30,716 bases of DNA, from assembly GCA_013140485.1 (NCBI GenBank), contig JABFSS010000100.1, positions 1 to 30,716 on the forward strand. The letters are read 5' to 3'. This DNA is from Candidatus Peribacteraceae bacterium. GTDB taxonomy: Bacteria > Patescibacteriota > Gracilibacteria > Peribacterales > Peribacteraceae. The notes under the pieces were generated by a model. The model ran no database searches. It worked only from the letters and a program-made list of their open reading frames with translations, and was not told where the DNA came from. Shown here piece after piece: positions 1-7,496 of this stretch; the first letter of the stretch is position 1, and each line of letters begins with the position of its first letter. A program made the position numbers and the translations under genes.

Positions 1-314
1 GTATAGAAATACCGGTCGTCGCCGAGCGCGATGATCGCGACTTTTTTTTCTTTCAGGTCGACCGCTTTCGCGGCTCCATTAAGGAACGCATGCATGTGCG
101 GGTTCAACTGCCCCTCGGGACCGCCGGTGTTCCATGTGCCCGACGCGAGAAGCAAAAAATCACCTGTCATGAGATCGTCCACCGTCGCTTTCTCGACGCG
201 CTTCACGAGAACTTTCAGATCTTTGGCATCTTTTGACAGGAACTTCTGCAGCTCCCCGATCACATACTCGGTATGGCCGCTCGTGGAGGCGTAAATGATG
301 GTCAAAGAAGACAC
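1..314 (-). CDS. Flavodoxin-like protein (partial, C-terminus beyond window)
   Basis: Reading the minus strand from a GTG at 314 gives about 104 residues that run off the window edge. The product begins SSLTIIYASTSGHTEYV, matching the first beta strand and phosphate-binding loop (T/S-x-T/S-G-x-T) of flavodoxins. It later shows LLASGTWNTGGPEG, the 50s-type FMN loop, and IALGDDRYFY, typical of the third flavin-contact region. Flavodoxins are small FMN-binding electron carriers in the cytoplasm. No ATG lies in frame near the N-terminus; GTG is preferred because a TATACT box ends 6 nt upstream (326-321). TTG at 305 is an alternative. The gene is divergent from the acyl-CoA synthetase. The physiological partner cannot be told from the fragment. 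Confidence 0.82.
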   Translation of the reverse strand, partial: MSSLTIIYASTSGHTEYVIGELQKFLSKDAKDLKVLVKRVEKATVDDLMTGDFLLLASGTWNTGGPEGQLNPHMHAFLNGAAKAVDLKEKKVAIIALGDDRYFY

Positions 315-320
315 GCGGAG

Positions 321-353
321 AGTATACCGAAAAGGCGCGTTTTTCTGTATACT
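321..353. promoter_or_regulatory. Divergent pair of TATACT -10 boxes
   Basis: TATACT occurs on the minus strand at 326-321 (6 nt before the GTG of the flavodoxin) and on the plus strand at 348-353 (7 nt before the ATG of the acyl-CoA synthetase). Normal -10 to start spacing would place both transcription starts on or next to the start codons, so both mRNAs would be leaderless. No convincing -35 boxes are seen. AAGAGGA at 354-360 abuts the plus-strand ATG and is too close to act as a normal ribosome binding site. Confidence 0.55.
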
Positions 354-360
354 AAGAGGA

Positions 361-2424
361 ATGTCGCTTTTGCATCCCGCCTCCATCGCCGTCATCGGCG
401 CTTCGGCCGAAGAAACGAAGGTGGGGCATATGGTGCTCAAGAACATTGTGACACAGGGATTCAAAGGAAAGCTCTATCCGGTGAATCCCAAAGGCGGAGA
501 GATTCTCGGAATGACGGTGTGCCCGTCGGTGACGGCAATCGATGGAAAACTTGATCTCGCAGTGATCGTCACGCCGGGCAAGACGGTTCCCGCACTACTC
601 GACGAATGCGGGAAGAAAGGCGTGAAGACGGTCATCGTGATCAGCGCGGGATTCGGCGAAACGGGAACGGACGAGGGCCATGCGCTGGAGAAAGATTTGA
701 TCAGAATCGCGAAGCAGTACGGGATCGATCTCGTCGGGCCGAATTGTCTGGGAGTGATACGGCCGTCGATCGGAATGAATGCGTCGTTTGCGGAGAACGT
801 GGAACGTGCGGGAAGCATCGCGCTTTTGAGCCAGTCCGGAGCACTCGCTGTCGCCCTTCTCGATGCTGCGGCGTCATTCCACATGGATTTCTCGCTGGTG
901 GTGAGCATGGGTAACAAAGCGGCAATGAATGAGTGCGACTTTCTGGAGCTCTGTAGAGATGATCCTGAAACAAAGGTCATCGGTCTCTATCTGGAAAGCA
1001 TTCAGGAAGGAGCACGCTTTCTGCACGCGGCCGCGGAGATCGTCCCGAAAAAACCCATCGTTCTGATCAAATCGGGCGTCTCCGAACGGGGAAAGAAAGC
1101 GGTCTCTTCGCACACAGGAGCGCTGGCGGGCTCTGATGCCGCAATCAATGCCGTGTGTTCGCAGACCGGCATTCATCGCGCACATACAACCGAGGAATTC
1201 CTCGATCTCCTAAGGACGCTTTCGACGCAACCGAACCTGCTGACGCCGCACATCGCCGTCATCACCAACGCGGGCGGCCCCGGCATCCTCGCGACGGACG
1301 CCGCCGAACGGGAAAATCTGGTGCTCGCGGAACTGGAGCCGAAGAATGCCGATGCGCTGAAGAAGCAACTGCCCGCCGCTGCGAGTGTGAAGAATCCCAT
1401 CGACGTTCTGGGTGATGCCGTTGCCGACCGCTACGCAGCGGCACTCATCGCCTGTGCCAAAGATCCGAACATCGACGGCGTGGCAGCGCTGCTGACGCCG
1501 CAAGTGATGACGCCATGCGCGGAGATCGCCCAGGCCGTCATCGACGTGCATGCAAAATATCCGCTGATGCCGATCGTGACGAGTTTTATGGGCGAGAAGA
1601 ACGTCAAAGCAGCGATTACGCTTCTTCAAGCGAATGGGGTTCCCAATTTTTCCAGCCCGGAGAGAGCTGTTGCTGCCCTCGCCGCACTTCATACACACAA
1701 TGAATCACGAATCATGAGTCATGAATCAAGAATTCCCCCTCATGCTTCATTATTCATGATTCCTGATTCGGTTCACGGACTGCTTTCTGAGGAAAAAACT
1801 TCCGAACTTTTTAAGGCATACGATCTTCCCCTGCCCTCTTCTGCAGTCGCCACGAGCGCGGATGAAGCCGTGAAGCTCGCGGAGCAGATCGGCTACCCCG
1901 TCGTCGCGAAGATCAGCTCGCCGGAGATCATTCACAAGACGGACATCGGTTGTGTGAGGGTGAATATCACGTCCAGCGCAGGTCTTCGACCTGCGTTTGA
2001 AGAGATCATGGCTAACGCGAAGAAGAACGCCCCAAAAGCGACTCTCAACGGCGTCCTCATCCAGCAGATGTTACCGGCCGGCGACGAATTCATCGTCGGC
2101 GCCATCAAAGATCCGAACTTCGGCCATCTGGTGATGACCGGCCTCGGCGGCATTTACACCGAACTCTTCCGGGATACCGCGTTTCGCATCGCTCCCATCG
2201 GGGAAAACGACGCGTACGAGATGCTCCAGGAATTGCGATCGTGGAAAATGCTTCTGGGACTGCGGGGAAAGTCACAGTCGGATATCGTCGCTCTTGCGAA
2301 GATCATCGCGCAGATCAGCCACCTCGTGACCGACTGCCCGCAGATCAAAGAGTTGGACTTGAATCCGGTTATTGTACGGTCAGATGGCGTTGTTATCGCC
2401 GATGCGAAGGTTATTTTGGAATGA
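361..2424 (+). CDS. Acetate/acyl-CoA ligase (ADP-forming), fused alpha-beta subunits
   Basis: A 687-residue protein with the NDP-forming acyl-CoA synthetase layout. It has an N-terminal CoA-binding Rossmann domain (SIAVIGAS near residue 8, YPVNPKG near 39), succinyl-CoA-ligase-like domains with the phosphohistidine motif SSHTGALAGSD (His about 251), and a C-terminal ATP-grasp domain from roughly residue 475 (PVVAKISSPEIIHKTDIGCV, DLNPVIV). The enzyme converts acetyl-CoA + ADP + Pi to acetate + ATP in the cytosol, a common fermentative ATP source. The ATG at 361 is chosen over upstream codons because it starts at the family N-terminus and follows a TATACT box. The linker between the two halves carries a palindromic repeat in frame (about residues 447-470), and a smaller palindrome lies in the ATP-grasp half. 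Substrate range (acetate or other acids) is not determined. Confidence 0.9.
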   Translation: MSLLHPASIAVIGASAEETKVGHMVLKNIVTQGFKGKLYPVNPKGGEILGMTVCPSVTAIDGKLDLAVIVTPGKTVPALLDECGKKGVKTVIVISAGFGETGTDEGHALEKDLIRIAKQYGIDLVGPNCLGVIRPSIGMNASFAENVERAGSIALLSQSGALAVALLDAAASFHMDFSLVVSMGNKAAMNECDFLELCRDDPETKVIGLYLESIQEGARFLHAAAEIVPKKPIVLIKSGVSERGKKAVSSHTGALAGSDAAINAVCSQTGIHRAHTTEEFLDLLRTLSTQPNLLTPHIAVITNAGGPGILATDAAERENLVLAELEPKNADALKKQLPAAASVKNPIDVLGDAVADRYAAALIACAKDPNIDGVAALLTPQVMTPCAEIAQAVIDVHAKYPLMPIVTSFMGEKNVKAAITLLQANGVPNFSSPERAVAALAALHTHNESRIMSHESRIPPHASLFMIPDSVHGLLSEEKTSELFKAYDLPLPSSAVATSADEAVKLAEQIGYPVVAKISSPEIIHKTDIGCVRVNITSSAGLRPAFEEIMANAKKNAPKATLNGVLIQQMLPAGDEFIVGAIKDPNFGHLVMTGLGGIYTELFRDTAFRIAPIGENDAYEMLQELRSWKMLLGLRGKSQSDIVALAKIIAQISHLVTDCPQIKELDLNPVIVRSDGVVIADAKVILE
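1697..1770. repeat. ATGAATCA-unit hairpin inserted in frame in the synthetase gene
   Basis: A left arm at 1702-1717 (GAATCACGAATCATGA) pairs with a right arm at 1754-1769 (TCATGATTCCTGATTC), 15 of 16 positions complementary. The arms are built of degenerate GAATCAT/GAATCAC units, like the intergenic elements at 5924-5978, 7114-7176 and 13089-13147. Here the element is translated as part of the linker joining the CoA-ligase half to the ATP-grasp half. Exact boundaries are uncertain. Confidence 0.75.
1977..1995. repeat. Short perfect palindrome inside coding sequence
   Basis: CGCAGGTC, loop TTC, GACCTGCG: an 8-bp perfect stem within the ATP-grasp domain, encoding part of SSAGLRPAFEE. The protein keeps normal length here, so the palindrome may have replaced rather than lengthened the sequence, or may be chance. 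Confidence 0.45.
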
Positions 2425-2439
2425 GGGTTCTTCGTCACA

Positions 2440-2448
2440 TGGTAATCT
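2440..2448 (+). promoter_or_regulatory. Extended -10 box (TG-G-TAATCT) for glycosyltransferase
   Basis: TG at 2440-2441, one base, then TAATCT at 2443-2448, 6 nt before the ATG at 2455. There is no Shine-Dalgarno sequence. This predicts a leaderless transcript inside an otherwise co-directional gene pair. Confidence 0.45.
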
Positions 2449-2454
2449 TCCACC

Positions 2455-3309
2455 ATGCCCCTCGTCTCCGTCTGCCTCCCCACCTACGAACCCAAACCTG
2501 AACACCTGCAGGCGGCTATCTCATCCGTGCTCGACCAGACATTTTCCGATTGGGAACTGATCATCAATGACGAATCTCCGAACGCGGACGTGCAGAAGAT
2601 TGTGGAGCCGTTCCTGAACGATCAGCGCGTGAAGTTCTTCAAGAACGAAAAACGTTTGGGTATCGGCGGTAACTGGAACGCGACGATACGCAAATCGACG
2701 GCACCGATGATCTCGTACATGTTCCAGGACGATCTCTGGTATCCGCAGTATCTGGAAAAGATGACCGGCGTTCTGGATCGCGAGAAAGACATCGGTTTCG
2801 TCGCGACGAATCATCTGTACCGAATTGAGGGGACGACGGCATCGGCATCGACAGGTATCTATAAGGAAGTGGAATTGCTGCGCAATGCCGTGATGAAGAA
2901 CGGGAGAATTCATCGTCATGAGTTCCTGCGCCACTGGGTGCAACGGGGTCTGCGACCGAATTTAATCGGCGAACCGAGCTTCGTTGTCCTGCGTGTGTCG
3001 CTCATGCAGCGAATTGGCCCGTTTTTGGAGGACATGAAGCAGGGTCTCGACGCCGAATACTGGGTGCGCGCTCTACTCGAGAGCGATGGCTGGTGGATTG
3101 CGGAAAACCTGGGCGAATTTCGCGTGCATGCGAGCGGAACGACCGCAAAGAATGAGGAGAGCGGCGCGGGGAGGATGGATCGGCTGCGAACGCTGAAGAT
3201 TCTGGCGGAAGCATTGCCTCCGGGACCGATGAAAAAGCTGACGAAGAGCGTTTTTCGGCGCGAGATCATCAAAATGGGATGGAAGTGGCTGAAGAGAAAG
3301 CTATTGTAA
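2455..3309 (+). CDS. Family 2 glycosyltransferase
   Basis: A 284-residue GT-A fold glycosyltransferase. The N-terminus VSVCLPTYEPKPEHLQAAI and SDWELIINDESPN is the nucleotide-sugar-binding start of GT2 enzymes. YMFQDDLWYP near residue 87 supplies the acidic metal/UDP-binding motif. No membrane segment is evident, so it probably acts at the inner face of the membrane on a lipid-linked or surface glycan acceptor. It lies 30 nt after the acyl-CoA ligase and 6 nt before the FAD oxidoreductase, at the start of the sugar block. Donor and acceptor sugars cannot be read from the sequence. Confidence 0.85.
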   Translation: MPLVSVCLPTYEPKPEHLQAAISSVLDQTFSDWELIINDESPNADVQKIVEPFLNDQRVKFFKNEKRLGIGGNWNATIRKSTAPMISYMFQDDLWYPQYLEKMTGVLDREKDIGFVATNHLYRIEGTTASASTGIYKEVELLRNAVMKNGRIHRHEFLRHWVQRGLRPNLIGEPSFVVLRVSLMQRIGPFLEDMKQGLDAEYWVRALLESDGWWIAENLGEFRVHASGTTAKNEESGAGRMDRLRTLKILAEALPPGPMKKLTKSVFRREIIKMGWKWLKRKLL

Positions 3310-3315
3310 TCGCCG

Positions 3316-4974
3316 ATGTCACAGAAAATCGCCCTCATCGCAGGTGCCGGCCCGGCGGGTTTGACCGCGGCGTATGAACTCCTCGCACGTACGAACATTC
3401 ATCCGATCGTCTGCGAATCCACCGACGCCATCGGCGGCATCGCGCAGACGTTCAATTATAAAGGCAATCGCATCGACATCGGCGGCCACCGCTTCTTCAG
3501 CAAGAGCGACCGCGTGATGAACTGGTGGTTCAATATTCTGCCGAAACAAGGAGCACCGTCCGCTGACACAGAATTGAAAGGACATGAGATTGAGTATGCG
3601 GCGGACGTCGTGGTCAAGTATCTCTGCCCAGAATGCTCCCCTCTCCCTCCGGGAGAGGGTGGCGCCGCAGCGCCGGGTGAGGGCCTGAGGTCCGCGCCCG
3701 ATCCCGAAAAAGAAGATCTCGTGATGCTCCAGCGCCCCCGCCTCAGCCGCATCTTCTACCGAAAACATTTCTTCCCCTATCCCATCGGCATCACGGTGAC
3801 GGTCGCGCGGAGGCTGGGCCTGTGGAATACGTTCTTGATCGGGCTGAGTTACATCAAAGCGCAGTGGTTCCCGCTCAAAGATGAAACCTACCTCGACGCC
3901 TTCTTCACCAACCGCTTCGGGCGGCGGCTCTACAAAACTTTTTTTGAGAAATACACGGAGAAAGTGTGGGGAATCCCCTGCGGGCAGATCCGCGCCGACT
4001 GGGGGGCGCAACGCATCAAAGGGCTTTCTCTCAAGCGCGCGGTTGTCCATGCGGTGAAAGATCTTTTGAGCAGCGAATTCTCCAAGAAGCAGCAGGAACG
4101 CGAAACGAGTTTGATCACGCGGTTCTTCTACCCCAAGTTCGGACCGGGGCAGATGTGGGAGACGGTCACTGAGCAGGTGAAGAAGTGCGGGGCGGAGGTG
4201 AGGATGAAAACGCGCATTGCCGGAGTGCATCTCACTGATGGGAAAGTGACGTCGGTGACGACGGAGAACGTGGAGACCGGCGCGCGGGAGGAAATCCTCT
4301 GCGATTATTTCTTCTCGACGATGCCGATCAAGCATTTGATCGGGATGATGACGCCGCGCGTTCCCGATTCCGTCGTTGAAGTCGCCGAAGGATTACAGTA
4401 TCGCGACTTTTTGACCGTCGGGCTGCTGCTGAGGAAGCTTCATGTGCAGGAGAAAGGAAAGAATCCGGCAACAAACGTCCCCGACAACTGGATTTATATC
4501 CAAGAAGGCGGCGTGCGCGTGGGACGCGTGCAGATCTTCAATAACTGGAGCCCGTACATGGTGAAAGACTGGAAGAATACTGTCTGGATCGGCCTGGAGT
4601 ACTTTGTGAACGAAGGCGGCGACCTCTGGATCCAGCCCGATCAGGATCTGATCGCGCTCGGGACGAAGGAGATGGAGAAGATCGGTTTCCTGAAGAAGGA
4701 AGACGTCCTCGACGCCTGCGTCCTGCGCATGCCCAAGGCCTACCCCGCCTACTGGGGCAGCTACGAACAGCTCCACGTCGTCCGTGACTACGTGAATACG
4801 ATCCCGAACCTCTACCTCGTCGGCCGCAACGGCATGCACCGCTACAACAACCAAGACCACAGCATGCTCACCGCGATGATGGCGGTCGATAACATTGTGG
4901 AGGGGAAGACGGACAAATCAAATCTGTGGGATGTGAATGTGGAGATGGCGTACCATGAAGAGAAGAAAACATAA
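3316..4974 (+). CDS. FAD-dependent oxidoreductase, UDP-galactopyranose mutase/HemY-like
   Basis: A 552-residue FAD protein. The N-terminus IALIAGAGPAGLTAAYELL is a GxGxxG dinucleotide-binding fold, followed by GGIAQTFNYKGNRIDIGGHRFF, typical of the amine-oxidase/protoporphyrinogen-oxidase/UDP-galactopyranose-mutase superfamily. The C-terminus LVGRNGMHRYNNQDHSMLTA is the second FAD contact. KVWGIPCGQIRADWGAQRIKG marks a bacterial subgroup commonly placed near glycosyltransferases, so a sugar-nucleotide or lipid-linked-glycan substrate is likelier than porphyrin. A GC-rich palindrome is translated in frame near residues 108-125 (SPLPPGEGG...PGEGLR). TATTGT at 3302-3307 ends 8 nt before the ATG. 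Its stop abuts the convergent epimerase stop with no spacer. Precise reaction unknown. Confidence 0.78.
   Translation: MSQKIALIAGAGPAGLTAAYELLARTNIHPIVCESTDAIGGIAQTFNYKGNRIDIGGHRFFSKSDRVMNWWFNILPKQGAPSADTELKGHEIEYAADVVVKYLCPECSPLPPGEGGAAAPGEGLRSAPDPEKEDLVMLQRPRLSRIFYRKHFFPYPIGITVTVARRLGLWNTFLIGLSYIKAQWFPLKDETYLDAFFTNRFGRRLYKTFFEKYTEKVWGIPCGQIRADWGAQRIKGLSLKRAVVHAVKDLLSSEFSKKQQERETSLITRFFYPKFGPGQMWETVTEQVKKCGAEVRMKTRIAGVHLTDGKVTSVTTENVETGAREEILCDYFFSTMPIKHLIGMMTPRVPDSVVEVAEGLQYRDFLTVGLLLRKLHVQEKGKNPATNVPDNWIYIQEGGVRVGRVQIFNNWSPYMVKDWKNTVWIGLEYFVNEGGDLWIQPDQDLIALGTKEMEKIGFLKKEDVLDACVLRMPKAYPAYWGSYEQLHVVRDYVNTIPNLYLVGRNGMHRYNNQDHSMLTAMMAVDNIVEGKTDKSNLWDVNVEMAYHEEKKT
3639..3684. repeat. GC-rich double palindrome inside oxidoreductase gene
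   Basis: CCCTCTCCC (3639-3647), loop TCC, GGGAGAGGG (3651-3659) forms a perfect 9-bp stem. GGCGC (3661-3665), loop CGCA, GCGCC (3670-3674) forms a second, followed by GGGTGAGGGC. Similar CCCTCTCCC/GGGAGAGGG palindromes are dispersed repeats in many bacterial genomes. It is in frame, adding a Pro/Gly-rich loop to the protein. Confidence 0.7.
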
Positions 4975-5886
4975 TCACGTATTCCTCGTATACCACTCCA
5001 CCGATTTCTGGATGCCATCGCGAAAGGAAACTTTGGGTTCGTAGGCGAGCATTTCTTTGGCTTTGGTGATATCGGCGACGTAACGGACGACTTCGCCGAC
5101 GCGTGAGGCGCCGACCGATACTTCGGACTTGCTCTTGAGGAGCCGCTTGAGGCTTTTTGCGACGTCCACGAGGAACGTCCCCTGCCCGTACGCGAGATTG
5201 ATTGTTTGGTTTTTGACTTGATCGAATTTGAGAATGCCCGCGATGACGCCCTCAACCGTGTCGTCGACGTACGTGAAGTCGAGGCACTTGTCGGCACCGA
5301 AGATCGTGACCGGCGCATTCTGGCGCATCTGCCGGATGAAGAGCGGCACCAGACGGTTACTGTCGTCGTACATGCCGTACACGTTGCTGAAGCGGAAGAT
5401 GACGTGGTCGATGCCGTAGCAGCGCGTGTACGACTCGACGAGCGCTTCGCCGGCGATCTTGCTCGCGGTGTACGGACTCTCGCAGTTTTCGATACGCGCG
5501 GCTTCTTCTTTAAAGCGACGCATGGGGAGGTTGCCGTAACACTCGCGCGACGACGCGAAGAGGACCTTGCGAATGCCTTTCTGCCGCGCGAACTCCAGCA
5601 CGTTGAACGTGCTCGTCATGTTGTCGCGCGCGCGCATGGGATCTTCGACCAGTTCGTACACCCGGGCGTTGGCGGCCAAGTGGACGATGACATCGACACC
5701 CGGGAAATCCATTTTGCTCACGGCGTCCCAATCGCGCAGATCCACGTGCGTGGTGATGGCATCGACGGCGGGCTGCCACTTGTTGCGCACCCAATCGACC
5801 CCGACGACGTCGTAGGAACGCTGGAGGAGGGTTTCGCAAAGGCGCGTCCCGATGGTGCCCGATGAACCTGTGACCAAAATTTTCAT
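4975..5886 (-). CDS. NAD-dependent sugar epimerase/dehydratase (extended SDR)
   Basis: A 303-residue extended short-chain dehydrogenase. It has the NAD-binding motif GSSGTIG (residues 7-13), VIVHLAANA, and the catalytic pair Tyr139/Lys143 in YTASK, with RFSNVYG and DFTYVDDTVEGV downstream as in UDP-glucose 4-epimerase-like enzymes. It probably interconverts a nucleotide-activated hexose for the surrounding glycosyltransferases. TAGGCT (5899-5894) ends 7 nt before the ATG, with no Shine-Dalgarno. Substrate is uncertain: UDP-glucose 4-epimerase, GDP-sugar epimerase and dTDP-sugar dehydratase families share these motifs. Confidence 0.83.
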   Translation of the reverse strand: MKILVTGSSGTIGTRLCETLLQRSYDVVGVDWVRNKWQPAVDAITTHVDLRDWDAVSKMDFPGVDVIVHLAANARVYELVEDPMRARDNMTSTFNVLEFARQKGIRKVLFASSRECYGNLPMRRFKEEAARIENCESPYTASKIAGEALVESYTRCYGIDHVIFRFSNVYGMYDDSNRLVPLFIRQMRQNAPVTIFGADKCLDFTYVDDTVEGVIAGILKFDQVKNQTINLAYGQGTFLVDVAKSLKRLLKSKSEVSVGASRVGEVVRYVADITKAKEMLAYEPKVSFRDGIQKSVEWYTRNT

Positions 5887-5893
5887 CGAAGGC

Positions 5894-5899
5894 AGCCTA
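5894..5899 (-). promoter_or_regulatory. -10-like TAGGCT box for epimerase
   Basis: TAGGCT on the minus strand ends 7 nt before the ATG at 5886. It is a weaker match than other boxes here but has the same spacing. Confidence 0.3.
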
Positions 5900-5923
5900 G
5901 CAGAAGTTTCGCTTGAACTGGAG

Positions 5924-5978
5924 ATGAATTATGAATCAAGAAGTATGAATACTGCATGATTCGTGATTCATAATTCAT
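5924..5978. repeat. ATGAATTATGAATCA inverted-repeat element
   Basis: A perfect 15-bp inverted repeat: ATGAATTATGAATCA (5924-5938) and its complement TGATTCATAATTCAT (5964-5978), with a 25-nt loop that itself contains related units (AGTATGAATACTGCATGATTCG). It sits between the divergent epimerase and mannosyltransferase genes. Same family as 1697-1770, 7114-7176 and 13089-13147. Confidence 0.85.
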
Positions 5979-5988
5979 GATTCACGTA

Positions 5989-5994
5989 TATACT
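5989..5994 (+). promoter_or_regulatory. -10 box TATACT for mannosyltransferase/GtrA gene
   Basis: TATACT ends 8 nt before the ATG at 6003, immediately downstream of the inverted-repeat element. It predicts a leader of about 2 nt. Confidence 0.5.
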
Positions 5995-6002
5995 GCCTCC
6001 CA

Positions 6003-7088
6003 ATGCTTTCCCTGATCCTCCCCACCTATAAGGAGCGCGAGTCCCTCCCGATCTTGATTCCCAAGATCGTCGAATCATTGGGAGCCGCGGAGTACGAGAT
6101 CATCGTGGTTGATGATGATTCGCCGGATAAGACATGGGAAGTCGCACGCGGACTCGCGCAGCGGCACCCGCAGCTCCATGTGATCCGTAGAGTGGGCCGC
6201 CGCGGACTTTCCTCAGCGGTGATTGAAGGATTTCTGGCCGCGAAGGGCGACGTGTTCGTGGTGATGGACGCCGACGGCCAGCACGACATCGGGTTGATCC
6301 TGAAATTGGCCGATGCTGCGCGCGAGAACGGCGGCATGTCGATGGGATCGCGCTACATGGAAGGCGGCAGCGTGGGCGACTGGACCGGGTTCCGCGCATG
6401 GGCCAGCCGCATAGGCACCGCGCTCGCGCACTGGGTTTGCCAAGTGAGGGTGACGGATCCCATGAGCGGATTTTTTGCCGTGTCGCGCGGAACATTTGAG
6501 GAAGTTCTGCCGAGACTGAATCCCAAAGGCTTCAAAATTCTCTTGGATTTGCTCGTCCATGTACCGGCGAATACGCAAGTGAAGGAACTCCCTTTCTCCT
6601 TTCAGGAAAGAATCGGCGGTGTGAGTAAATTCTCGACGCAAGTGCGCCTGCAATACTTGGAATTCCTCTACGACGCGACAGTCGGGCGCTACCTCCCGCT
6701 CACGCTGATCAAATACTGCGTCGTCGGAGTGATGGGAGTGGCCGTGAACCTGGCGGCCTACGCCATCGTGTCCCTGCTGCTCAACGAGTCGCCGCAGTTC
6801 GGACTCTTCTCCACGCCGCTCCTCGCCGGCATCGAAGCCGCGATCGTCTTCAACTTCTTCTTCAACAACGCGTGGACCTTCTCGTACGCAAAACTCCGCG
6901 GCTGGAAGGCGGTGACCGGATTCGCAAAGTACAACGTTGTCTGCGCCTTCGGCGCGTTCGCGAACATCGCCGTCACCGCGTTTCTCTACCGGGGCGGAAT
7001 GGGTACCGTGAGCAGCCTGGCCATCGGCGCGTTCATCGGGATGATGTGGAATTACACGATCGGGAGGTTGTTCACGTGGAATGTCTGA
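6003..7088 (+). CDS. Polyprenyl-phosphate mannosyltransferase fused to GtrA domain
   Basis: A 361-residue two-domain protein. Residues 1-230 are a GT2 dolichol/polyprenyl-phosphate mannose synthase-like domain: SLILPTYKERESLPILI, IIVVDDDSPDKTWEVA and the metal-binding VVMDADGQHD near residue 90. Residues 235-361 are a GtrA-like membrane domain with about four helices (YCVVGVMGVAVNLAAYAIV, FNFFFNNAWTFSY). Such proteins make, and may help flip, a lipid-phosphate-linked sugar used by membrane transferases. The GT39-like protein encoded shortly downstream could be the acceptor-side enzyme. The sugar (mannose or glucose) is not certain. Confidence 0.88.
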   Translation: MLSLILPTYKERESLPILIPKIVESLGAAEYEIIVVDDDSPDKTWEVARGLAQRHPQLHVIRRVGRRGLSSAVIEGFLAAKGDVFVVMDADGQHDIGLILKLADAARENGGMSMGSRYMEGGSVGDWTGFRAWASRIGTALAHWVCQVRVTDPMSGFFAVSRGTFEEVLPRLNPKGFKILLDLLVHVPANTQVKELPFSFQERIGGVSKFSTQVRLQYLEFLYDATVGRYLPLTLIKYCVVGVMGVAVNLAAYAIVSLLLNESPQFGLFSTPLLAGIEAAIVFNFFFNNAWTFSYAKLRGWKAVTGFAKYNVVCAFGAFANIAVTAFLYRGGMGTVSSLAIGAFIGMMWNYTIGRLFTWNV

Positions 7089-7113
7089 GTCTGTGGAAAT
7101 GCGATCAGAGAAG

Positions 7114-7176
7114 AATCATGAATTATGAATAATGAATTATGATTCCATGATTCATGATTCATACTTCATAATTCAT
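7114..7176. repeat. ATGAATTA-unit inverted-repeat element
   Basis: ATGAATTATGAA (7118-7129) pairs with TTCATAATTCAT (7165-7176). The interior holds further tandem units (AATGAATTATGATTCCATGATTCATGATTCA in pieces). It lies between two co-directional genes, and its right arm carries the -10-like CATAAT next to the following start codon. Confidence 0.82.
7167..7172 (+). promoter_or_regulatory. -10-like CATAAT supplied by the repeat arm
   Basis: CATAAT within the right arm of the repeat ends 6 nt before the ATG at 7179, the spacing seen for other genes in this window. It suggests the repeat can provide a promoter. Confidence 0.35.
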
Positions 7177-7178
7177 CC

Positions 7179-7496
7179 ATGCGAGTGCCGTTCAGTCTTC
7201 AGATGGCAATCTTCATTACGGTTCTCCTGATCCCCGGAGTTCTCTTTTTGTGCCAAATCTGGAGACTGCACCCCCTCTATACCGACTCCTCCGTCCGCGA
7301 ATCCGTCCGGACTTCAATGACCGACGTGGCGGCACGCGAAGGCTGGCTTCTTTCCGACATGCTCGTGACCGGCGTCACTGCCGATCACGTCCGCTTGCAT
7401 CATCGTGAACATCTGCGCGGCGCCGATCGCGAATTCTGCGTCATGATCGCCCTTGCCGACCGTTCCCTCCACTCATGCGACGAAAAACTGAGTTAA
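7179..7496 (+). CDS. Small membrane-anchored hypothetical protein
   Basis: A 105-residue protein with one N-terminal hydrophobic helix (residues about 8-27, MAIFITVLLIPGVLFLCQIW) and a short polar C-terminal domain. Not recognised. Its last 22 nt overlap the following GT39-like gene, implying translational coupling and a related role in the membrane glycosylation block. The repeat-derived CATAAT lies just upstream. Confidence 0.55.
   Translation: MRVPFSLQMAIFITVLLIPGVLFLCQIWRLHPLYTDSSVRESVRTSMTDVAAREGWLLSDMLVTGVTADHVRLHHREHLRGADREFCVMIALADRSLHSCDEKLS

Noticed and set aside
295..360. Upstream ATG extension of the acyl-CoA synthetase
   Set aside because: The extra 22 residues do not match the family, cross the flavodoxin start and contain the -10 boxes of both genes.
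361..2424. Alternative genetic code (UGA read as glycine)
   Set aside because: Genes end at TGA at family-typical lengths and RF2, which reads UGA, is present.
5924..7176. CRISPR array made of ATGAATCA repeats
   Set aside because: Units are 7-8 nt, degenerate and inverted, with no unique spacers of regular length and no cas genes.
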